Source of the DNA: Phaeobacter piscinae
Lineage (GTDB): Bacteria > Pseudomonadota > Alphaproteobacteria > Rhodobacterales > Rhodobacteraceae
Direction: 5' to 3'
Assembly: GCF_002407245.1 (NCBI RefSeq)
Contig: NZ_CP010688.1
Location: 1-6,059 of the forward strand
DNA length: 6,059 nucleotides
A program made the translations under genes and the position numbers. This document shows, in pieces, positions 1 through 3,991 of the stretch. The notes beneath the pieces were generated by a model. That model did not search any database, was not told the DNA's origin, and saw nothing but the letters and a program-made list of their open reading frames with translations. How positions within the stretch are numbered: the stretch's first letter is position 1; every line of letters begins with the position of its first letter.

Positions 1-348
1 CATGTCCGCCAGAAGGGCAGTTGCCTGTTGTTGCCAGCGATCTCTTTGCTCGCGCATGTCGTGAAGCTGATCGTCCCTGTCTTGGAGCCTTTGCTCTGCT
101 GCTTCAAGCTTGGCTTCCAATAGTTTGAAATCAACCGAATTATTAGTGTTTCCAATGGGTGTTTCCAGTGTTTCCTTTTGTTCAGTTGACCTGTTCGGTT
201 CATACACCCTGAAAAGTTCGGAGGGGTCAATTTTGTAGGCCCCATTTTCCCCCTTGGGTGCCGAAATCTTTCCACTTTTTATAGCCTTAGAGATCGTGGC
301 TTTGGATTTTCCAGTCGCCTTTGCGGCTTCTCCGAGGGTGTATGCCAT
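1..348 (-). CDS. HTH/coiled-coil plasmid protein, N-terminal 116 residues (gene spans the window ends)
   Basis: This is a small DNA-binding protein of a kind often carried by proteobacterial plasmids near replication genes; its precise role is unknown. It starts with ATG at 348 and a Shine-Dalgarno-like AGGA lies 8 nt upstream. Residues 1-50 form an excisionase/MerR-type helix-turn-helix (MAYTLGEAAKATGKSKATIS, then KAIKSGKISA and KIDPSELFRVYEP). A Thr/Asn-rich linker (about 51-73) with three GGAAACAC repeats in its DNA follows, then a charged coiled coil from about 75 to 112 (LLEAKLEAAEQRLQDRDDQL onward). There is no stop before position 1. The frame continues exactly at 6059, where 17 more residues and a stop are found, so the gene is whole on a circular molecule (133 residues). 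It lies 39 bp after the Rep-like gene and its end overlaps the methyltransferase start, which suggests one transcript. It could be a replication accessory factor, a repressor, or a controller of the R-M genes; these are inferences. Confidence 0.85.
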   Translation of the reverse strand, partial: MAYTLGEAAKATGKSKATISKAIKSGKISAPKGENGAYKIDPSELFRVYEPNRSTEQKETLETPIGNTNNSVDFKLLEAKLEAAEQRLQDRDDQLHDMREQRDRWQQQATALLADM

Positions 349-349
349 G

Positions 350-401
350 GGGTTTCCTATTGTTCATGTCGCCGGTTTGTTAACTGTTCACCGGGTTTCC
401 T
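350..401. repeat. Two GGGTTTCCT copies flanking the start of the HTH gene
   Basis: The 9-mer GGGTTTCCT lies at 350-358 and 393-401, 43 bp apart, on each side of the gap between the Rep-like and HTH genes. The first copy, read on the minus strand, contains the HTH gene's ribosome binding site. The same 9-mer forms both inner arms of the large hairpin at 3902-3960 and occurs once more inside the relaxase gene (2956-2964). It may be an operator; the copies at 393-401 and 2956-2964 lie in coding sequence and may be chance. Confidence 0.35.
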
Positions 402-951
402 CTTTCTCGTCAATGTGGATTGCTGGGAGATCGGGTTCCATGCCTGGGAGGGCGGGTTCGGAGGGCGGGGCCATCCCTTCTCCTGTAGGAAGCTGCCGCT
501 CGCCTCGATAGAGCTTTGGGAGTTTGCGAAGCGGTGCTTGGGATTCGAGTTCCTGTTGATCGTCTTGCTCGTCAGCATCAATGATAACAGCGGCGCTGAA
601 TAGGCTGTATCGGAGCCCATCACGGCGCCCATGCCAGGCTACCCGGTCATTCAAAACATATGCCGCAGCGGTCCCCGTTGGGCCGATGCGGCGAACTTCA
701 ATCCACTGGCCTTCCCGGAGGACTGCCAGTCCCCGTTTGACCGTGGAAAGACTCATGCCAGTGGCTTTCGCCAGAGCCCTTTGGCTGATCACCACGGCGT
801 TGTGGTCGGAGACGCGGGCGGAAAAGAAATGGAGAAGTGCCGATGCTGCGGGCTGGCGCATCGAAAGTTGTCCCCAGGCTTCGTGGGTTTCTCGCTCAGT
901 CTGGACCCAAGTGCCGCGCGGGCTTTTTTCTGGGAGTTCCGATGGGTTCAT
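388..951 (-). CDS. Winged-helix plasmid replication-type protein (Rep-like)
   Basis: This is a cytoplasmic DNA-binding protein of 187 residues, probably a replication initiator or replication regulator. Residues 16-45 (VQTERETHEAWGQL onward) match a conserved N-terminal block I know from plasmid-borne HTH proteins of Proteobacteria. A winged helix follows at about 50-103: helix 1 ISQRALAKATGM, recognition helix SLSTVKRGLAVL, wing IEVRRIGPTGTAAAYVLNDR. The C-terminus carries the block LYRGERQLPTGEG and PALPGMEPDLPAI, also typical of that family. It starts at ATG 951 with AGG about 9 nt upstream; no alternative start sits near the conserved block. A TGGGTTCAT element overlaps the start codon and recurs in the palindromes at 1049-1100, which suggests autoregulation. 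It is the first gene of a minus-strand operon and has the same fold as the protein encoded at 1591-2112. Which of the two is the true initiator cannot be decided here. Confidence 0.8.
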   Translation of the reverse strand: MNPSELPEKSPRGTWVQTERETHEAWGQLSMRQPAASALLHFFSARVSDHNAVVISQRALAKATGMSLSTVKRGLAVLREGQWIEVRRIGPTGTAAAYVLNDRVAWHGRRDGLRYSLFSAAVIIDADEQDDQQELESQAPLRKLPKLYRGERQLPTGEGMAPPSEPALPGMEPDLPAIHIDEKEETR

Positions 952-976
952 GTATGAGCCTACCCTGGTTCGCCCA

Positions 977-1048
977 TGACTAAAATTTGCTCATGAGTGG
1001 TTAATTGTCGTTCTCGAAATCTTATCACCCGTGACCAAATTTTAGTCA
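977..1048. repeat. Perfect 13-bp inverted repeat across the minus-strand promoter
   Basis: TGACTAAAATTTG at 977-989 is the exact reverse complement of CAAATTTTAGTCA at 1036-1048, with 46 bp between the arms. The right arm overlaps the -35 box of the promoter at 1021-1049, and the left arm lies in the leader of the same transcript. An 8-bp perfect palindrome CTCATGAG (990-997) adjoins the left arm. The pair would suit a repressor that binds two operators and loops the DNA between them; this is inference. Confidence 0.75.
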
Positions 1049-1049
1049 A
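1021..1049 (-). promoter_or_regulatory. Sigma-70-like promoter for the minus-strand operon
   Basis: On the minus strand TTGACT (1049-1044) and GATAAG (1026-1021) are spaced by 17 bp, matching -35 in 5 of 6 and -10 in 4 of 6 positions. Transcription would begin near 1014 and run into the Rep-like gene at 951. One arm of the 13-bp inverted repeat covers the -35 box and the GGGTTCA palindromes begin just upstream of it, so the promoter is likely repressed by a product of this region. Confidence 0.6.
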
Positions 1050-1100
1050 GGTGGGTTCATAGCTGTGAACCCAGGTGGGTTCATGGGTGAACCCAGGTGG
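1049..1100. repeat. Twin palindromes GGGTTCA/TGAACCC with direct repeats, iteron or operator
   Basis: Two palindromes stand side by side: GGGTTCA (1053-1059) with TGAACCC (1066-1072), and GGGTTCA (1077-1083) with TGAACCC (1088-1094). Their left arms sit in a 12-bp direct repeat AGGTGGGTTCAT (1049-1060, 1073-1084; 24-bp period) and their right arms in a 13-bp direct repeat TGAACCCAGGTGG (1066-1078, 1088-1100; 22-bp period). A further TGGGTTCAT (943-951) overlaps the start codon of the Rep-like gene. This is a strong candidate binding site for a winged-helix dimer, either as iterons for initiation or as operators for autorepression. Confidence 0.75.
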
Positions 1101-1448
1101 CATCGTAAGTGATTGGAATCATTGAGGTGAAAATCCGCGGACTCTTATGATCTACATGGACCCAAAAAATGCACAGTCAAGCGGGGCGTGGAGACCTCAC
1201 ATATCGCAGCGACCCGCGCAGTGCTGTGTAGTTTTTGGGGACTCAGGCGACGAAGGAGCCTGACCAGGGTGGTTCTTGAATAACCCTCGAAATGAAATGC
1301 CAATTTTACAACAAGCGGTGGCGCTTGGGGATGGGGTGGATCAGGCAAGGAGGGGAAGGGGAATTATTTCTCATGGAACATCCCTTCAATCCAAGAGTTA
1401 GATAACCAAGAAAAATAATACAGGAAAAACAGTATGTTATGTCGATGC

Positions 1449-1503
1449 GATGTTTCAAGTTATTGCATCATGGATGTTTCAATGCCGTAAGTAATTGAAA
1501 CAT
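1449..1503. repeat. Three ATGTTTCAA copies upstream of the RepL-like gene
   Basis: GATGTTTCAA occurs at 1449-1458 and 1473-1482 (24-bp period), and its inverted form lies at 1494-1503. The second and third copies make a perfect 10-bp inverted repeat, ATGTTTCAAT (1474-1483) with ATTGAAACAT (1494-1503), separated by 10 bp. The element lies about 90 bp before the RepL-like start, where a promoter is expected, so it is a likely operator or iteron set for the plus-strand operon. It differs in sequence from the GGGTTCA set, so two different proteins may bind the region. No clean -35/-10 pair could be assigned. Confidence 0.65.
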
Positions 1504-1521
1504 AACGATAAAATAAAAATC

Positions 1522-1540
1522 CCCCGAAAAAGTTCCGGGG
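1522..1540 (+). promoter_or_regulatory. Small leader hairpin before the RepL-like gene
   Basis: CCCCG (1522-1526) pairs with CGGGG (1536-1540) around a 9-nt A-rich loop, and TTT follows. It lies in the probable untranslated leader, about 50 nt before the start codon. It could act as a weak attenuator or protect the mRNA; the stem is short, so this is tentative. Confidence 0.25.
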
Positions 1541-1577
1541 TTTGGCAAATGGTTCATCTCCTACTTCATCTGAAACA

Positions 1578-1584
1578 GAGGAGA
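1578..1584 (+). promoter_or_regulatory. Ribosome binding site fixing the RepL-like start at 1591
   Basis: GAGGAGA ends 6 nt before ATG 1591. A longer frame opens from TTG at 1495, but that codon lies inside the inverted repeat at 1494-1503, has no Shine-Dalgarno sequence and would add 32 residues that resemble leader, not protein. The ATG is therefore the better start. Confidence 0.75.
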
Positions 1585-1590
1585 CCAGGA

Positions 1591-2112
1591 ATGGAACCGA
1601 CCGACACACTTTTGAAAACGCCGGAAGAGCGGATGCAAATGCGTGATTTGATCAACGAAGAGCGGGAAAAAGCTCAGAAGACCTACGAGAAATCCAGGCA
1701 AAATGAGGGTTTCACCCAGGTCTATGAAAAGGGATGGATTAGGCTCCGCATTCTCATCGCTCAGAACAAGTCAGCGGCCATTTTGTATTCGTATTTGGCC
1801 CAACACATCGACGCCAGCTGTGGGGCGGTTGTCGCATCCCAGGAGCTCCTGGGCGAAGAGACCGGATTGAGCCGAACGACACTCTGGCGAGCTTCAAAAT
1901 ACCTGGAAGAGGTTGGAGCGCTGATCCGTTTCAAGGTTGGAGGGTCAGTTTATGCGTATGCATTGAATGAAACCGAGATTTGGAAATCCTGGGACAGCGC
2001 AAAAGAAACAGCAGCTTTTCGGACAAAGACACTCGCCAGGAAGTCTGATCAGCCTGGGCATGTCAGGCGACGGATTAAGGTCATGTTGAAAGACGGCGGA
2101 GATGCGCAATGA
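1591..2112 (+). CDS. RepL-like winged-helix plasmid replication protein
   Basis: This 173-residue protein resembles the winged-helix proteins often named RepL or replication/maintenance proteins on small plasmids, and is a candidate initiator at the repeats upstream. Residues 9-40 are a highly charged helix (EERMQMRDLINEEREKAQK), 41-50 read FTQVYEKGWI, a helix spans 58-72, and the winged helix covers about 78-125. Its helix-turn-helix reads VASQELLGEETGLSRTTLWR, followed by the wing IRFKVGGSVYAYALN. The C-terminus (about 143-168) is basic (KTLARKSDQPGHVRRRIKVM), as expected for DNA contact. The core aligns with the minus-strand Rep-like protein: both have AVV-SQ, an ETG/ATG-S turn, L(R/E)E and AY-LN followed by W. 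It is the first gene of the plus-strand operon and overlaps the next by 4 bp. Its function as initiator rather than copy-number or transfer regulator is unproven. Confidence 0.75.
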   Translation: MEPTDTLLKTPEERMQMRDLINEEREKAQKTYEKSRQNEGFTQVYEKGWIRLRILIAQNKSAAILYSYLAQHIDASCGAVVASQELLGEETGLSRTTLWRASKYLEEVGALIRFKVGGSVYAYALNETEIWKSWDSAKETAAFRTKTLARKSDQPGHVRRRIKVMLKDGGDAQ

Positions 2113-2405
2113 CGGTCCCTACCAAAAAAGAAATTCGTGTTGAGCTGGAAAAATTGCTGGCCGTGGTTCGAGCAAATAGCGGTGTTAGTCAGCGCTTGGG
2201 AGAGTTCATTTGGGCCGCTCATTGCGGGTCTGGATTGTTTGATTTTGGTCTGTTCAGCTCACTTGACCGAGGAAACCTGACCCGGGTGAAAATGATCCTG
2301 AACTATCGCCTGAATCCTGCCGCCGGGGGCTACGATCTTCCGTTGTCAGATCGTGAAAAAGGATTCTTGCATAAACTGGCATTGGAATCCGCAAAGCTTC
2401 CCTAA
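2109..2405 (+). CDS. Small conserved hypothetical protein, DUF7673-like
   Basis: This 98-residue soluble protein is probably all-helical. The middle section (about 14-75), with ANSGVSQRLGEFIWAAH, then LFDFGLFSSLDRGNL and MILNYRL, recalls a family of small plasmid proteins (DUF7673) having the pattern D/S-G-S-R...FL...N-FDL...LD. The match is from memory and moderate. Its ATG overlaps the RepL-like stop (ATGA, 2109-2112), so its translation is coupled to that gene and it may help replication or copy control. No catalytic motif, signal peptide or membrane segment is visible. An intrinsic terminator follows 28 bp after its stop, closing the operon. Confidence 0.75.
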   Translation: MTVPTKKEIRVELEKLLAVVRANSGVSQRLGEFIWAAHCGSGLFDFGLFSSLDRGNLTRVKMILNYRLNPAAGGYDLPLSDREKGFLHKLALESAKLP

Positions 2406-2433
2406 TTCCTTTGGAGCGACCTGAAGGGCGAAC

Positions 2434-2458
2434 AAAGGGGACTTACTCCCCTTTTTTT
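2434..2458 (+). terminator. Rho-independent terminator after the rep operon
   Basis: AAAGGGGA (2434-2441) pairs perfectly with TCCCCTTT (2447-2454) around a CTTAC loop, and the T run reaches 2458. It separates the replication operon from the mobilization genes, so the relaxase probably has its own promoter within the next 95 bp or depends on read-through. Confidence 0.85.
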
Positions 2459-2552
2459 CCGAGCCGCCCTGTCGGGCTGAAAGAAAAGGTGCGTGCGCGA
2501 CTTCATCGAGACCCCTGCGGGGGCTGCGTTCGTTCCACGAACGGGGGCAGAG
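2459..2552 (+). other. Hairpin-rich region before the relaxase, candidate oriT
   Basis: In MobV plasmids the transfer origin lies just upstream of the relaxase gene. This 94-bp non-coding gap has three stacked inverted repeats: GCCC/GGGC (2466-2477, TGTC loop), AGACCCC/GGGGGCT (2509-2525, one mismatch, TGC loop) and CGTTCGT/ACGAACG (2527-2543, TCC loop). Between the first two lies the unpaired GTGCGTGCGCGACTTC (2489-2504), a plausible nicking area. No exact known MobV nic sequence was recognised, so the nick position is open. The last hairpin sits 9 nt before the start codon and could also let relaxase repress its own gene. Confidence 0.55.
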
Positions 2553-3728
2553 ATGCAGCAGGATAAGCTAAAGAAATTCGCCATCATCCGAACTCAGAAG
2601 GTCAAAAACCTTGCCGAGTTCGCTGGCCGATCCCGGCACAATTCCCGAGCAGGCGAGAAGGGGACTGAGCACGCTACCAACCCAAACCCGAGGTTCGGCG
2701 GTGGCGCTCGCCTTCTCGCTGGGGAAAATGATGCCGTGGCCGCGTGGCACAAAAAGCTGGCCGAGCGCGGAATCGACCCGAATAAGCTGAGAAAGGACAG
2801 CGTGAAGGCCGTTGAGATGGTGCTCACTGCAAGCGGCGATTGGTTCGACAGCGCGACTGACAAGGATCGCGTGGAATGGGTCCGGCGCTCGCTTTCCTTT
2901 GCAAAGAAAAAGTTCGGAGCGGAGAACATCCTATCGGCCCACCTGCACGACGACGAGGAAACCCCACATCTGCAAATTCTGGCCGCCCCCCTGGTCTTTA
3001 AGGGGCGAGCCAAACGAGGCCGAGCCAGGAAGGGAAGAGAAGGGGCCAAGAGAGCGCCCCAGCCCCCCGCGTGGGGCCTCTCGGCCAAGGATTTCATTGG
3101 AGGCAGCAGCGCCCAGCATACGGCCTTACAGACCGCCTACTGGGAGAGTATCGCAGACCTTGGCTTGCGGCGAGGTATACCCAGGAAGGAAAGCGGCGCA
3201 AGAAACCTGGCTCCGGCGAAGTGGAGAGCCCTTCAAGCCAATGAGCACGATAAGGCCAGAGAGACGACCCAGGCAGCTGAGAGAGATCGCAAGAAAGCGG
3301 CGCAGACCCTTTCCAAGGCTGAAGCATGCGCTGAAGCGTTGACCGTCGGGATTGATGCCATTGCGCAAGGTGAGCTGATCTACCGTCCAACCAAGAAGCC
3401 AGCTGCTGTAGGCGGGTTGAAAGTTGTGAAGGAGGTCGAACAGCCGATGCTGCCGCAATCGTTTGACGCCTTGGCGCGGTGGCGGGAAACGGTGCGACCT
3501 TATTGGTCCGCCTTGGTGGGGTTTGCCAGGCGTTTCGCCAGTGTTCAGGAGCGCGAACAAAATGCCATGCAGCTATCGCATCGGTTGGATGAAGAGAGGG
3601 ACGCGCATCTGCGGACCGCTGCTCGGCAGGCCAGGCATGAGCATCAATCCGGGATTGAATTTGGCCCGGCGCAGAAAGATACCCAAATCATTGCAAAGGC
3701 TCGAAATAGAGGAGAACGACAAAGATGA
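2553..3728 (+). CDS. mob: MobV-family relaxase (Mob/Pre, pBBR1-like)
   Basis: This plasmid mobilization relaxase would nick oriT on one strand, stay bound to the DNA 5' end and pass it to a helper conjugation system. It has 391 residues from ATG 2553. A 20-codon extension to 2493 is open but crosses the hairpins and was not used; a G-rich stretch lies upstream. Residues 8-32 (KFAIIRTQKVKN... to RHNSR) form the Mob/Pre N-terminal motif. The metal-binding motif HDDEETPHLQ is at 132-141 (H132, E135 or E136, H139); the last His of pMV158 MobM is Gln here, and pBBR1 Mob also lacks it. The block KDSVKAVEMVLTASGDWF (81-98) and LSAKDFIGG (176-184) then DLGLRRGI (202-209) follow pBBR1 Mob as I recall it. 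An Arg/Lys/Pro-rich insert of about 24 residues (150-174) precedes LSAKDFIGG. The C-terminal half is helical and charged. The stop overlaps the next gene. Confidence 0.9.
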   Translation: MQQDKLKKFAIIRTQKVKNLAEFAGRSRHNSRAGEKGTEHATNPNPRFGGGARLLAGENDAVAAWHKKLAERGIDPNKLRKDSVKAVEMVLTASGDWFDSATDKDRVEWVRRSLSFAKKKFGAENILSAHLHDDEETPHLQILAAPLVFKGRAKRGRARKGREGAKRAPQPPAWGLSAKDFIGGSSAQHTALQTAYWESIADLGLRRGIPRKESGARNLAPAKWRALQANEHDKARETTQAAERDRKKAAQTLSKAEACAEALTVGIDAIAQGELIYRPTKKPAAVGGLKVVKEVEQPMLPQSFDALARWRETVRPYWSALVGFARRFASVQEREQNAMQLSHRLDEERDAHLRTAARQARHEHQSGIEFGPAQKDTQIIAKARNRGERQR

Positions 3729-3898
3729 TGAGCAGAGAGCAGGAGCTTGCCCAGCGTGGCCGAGACATTGCCCAGAAGAAGCATGCAGAAAAAATGCGCA
3801 AGAAGAAACCAGGCGGAGGAGACGATGAGGGTGGAGAGCAAAGAGAATTGCAGCCAGGTCGCCCGAAAAATCCAAAGAAACCAGACGATCAGCGCTGA
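3725..3898 (+). CDS. Small Lys/Arg-rich protein coupled to the relaxase
   Basis: This 57-residue frame begins at ATG 3725, which overlaps the relaxase stop (ATGA), and a strong GAGGAGA (3709-3715) lies 9 nt upstream. A second ATG at 3728 is possible. The protein starts MMSREQELAQRGRDIAQKKH, has a basic helix up to about residue 28 (KMRKKK), then a Gly/Asp-rich turn (GGGDDEGG) and a basic Pro-rich tail ending in PKKPDDQR. It has no membrane segment or Cys. Coupling to the relaxase suggests an accessory role in mobilization, such as binding oriT DNA, but I recognise no family. The start signals and overlap are the main support that it is real. Confidence 0.65.
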   Translation: MMSREQELAQRGRDIAQKKHAEKMRKKKPGGGDDEGGEQRELQPGRPKNPKKPDDQR

Positions 3899-3901
3899 TC
3901 C

Positions 3902-3960
3902 GAACACCCCCAGGAAACCCTACAGCCATTTATGGGATGGCGGGTTTCCTGAGGGTGTTC
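3902..3960. terminator. Large hairpin at the convergent junction, probable bidirectional terminator
   Basis: GAACACCCCCAGGAAACCC (3902-3920) pairs with GGGTTTCCTGAGGGTGTTC (3942-3960): 19-bp arms with one mismatch. The 21-nt loop has an inner stem GCCAT/ATGGC (3924-3928, 3937-3941). It starts 4 bp after the plus-strand stop and lies 24 bp beyond the minus-strand endonuclease stop, where both arms of the plasmid end. No T run follows on either strand, so it is not a classic intrinsic terminator; it could act by RNA 3' protection or be a DNA site (single-strand origin, replication terminus or recombination site). Confidence 0.6.
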
Positions 3961-3991
3961 ATGAAACGGTTTCCAGGTGTTTATCATGAAC
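3957..3991. repeat. 8-bp inverted repeat GTTCATGA/TCATGAAC next to the large hairpin
   Basis: GTTCATGA (3957-3964) and TCATGAAC (3984-3991) are perfect inverted arms with a 19-nt spacer. The left arm overlaps the end of the large hairpin and the right arm overlaps the endonuclease stop codon. The two structures cannot form fully at once, which resembles alternative pairing or a protein-binding site. Confidence 0.6.

Larger units (their letters stand above)
952..1590. other. Non-coding divergent control region, candidate oriV
   Basis: This 639-bp gap separates the two divergent winged-helix genes and holds no convincing gene. It carries, left to right, a 13-bp inverted repeat (977-1048) with a minus-strand promoter, two adjacent palindromes with direct repeats (1049-1100), short hairpins at 1243-1263 (TCAGGC/GCCTGA) and 1312-1327 (CAAGCG, loop GTGG, CGCTTG), a purine run (1343-1362), an A/T-rich stretch (about 1390-1520) and an ATGTTTCAA repeat set (1449-1503). 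Repeats beside an A/T-rich stretch between Rep-like genes are what a theta-type origin looks like. That this is the origin is inference; no clear consensus DnaA box was seen. The minus-strand 67-codon frame at 1348-1145 lacks any recognisable feature and was not called. Confidence 0.55.

Noticed and set aside
140..180. Short GGAAACAC repeats as a CRISPR or iteron array
   Set aside because: The three copies are 8 bp with irregular spacing inside the coding sequence of the HTH protein linker, and the frame explains them.
1022..1029. TTATCACC as a DnaA box
   Set aside because: It misses the TTATNCACA consensus at key positions and overlaps the -10 box of the minus-strand promoter; no cluster of boxes was found.
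1145..1348. Minus-strand 67-codon frame in the control region
   Set aside because: No recognisable domain, Pro/Arg-rich composition typical of a chance frame, no clear ribosome binding site, and it lies across hairpins and control sequence.
1495..1590. TTG start extending the RepL-like protein by 32 residues
   Set aside because: The TTG lies within an inverted repeat with no Shine-Dalgarno sequence, while ATG 1591 has GAGGAGA at good distance.
2594..3097. 167-codon minus-strand frame opposite the relaxase
   Set aside because: It mirrors the relaxase gene, which has clear family motifs; composition is low-complexity Ser/Pro/Arg and no domain is visible.
3902..3960. Insertion sequence end or transposon remnant
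   Set aside because: No transposase gene, no matching inverted repeat elsewhere at an element's distance and no target-site duplication was seen.
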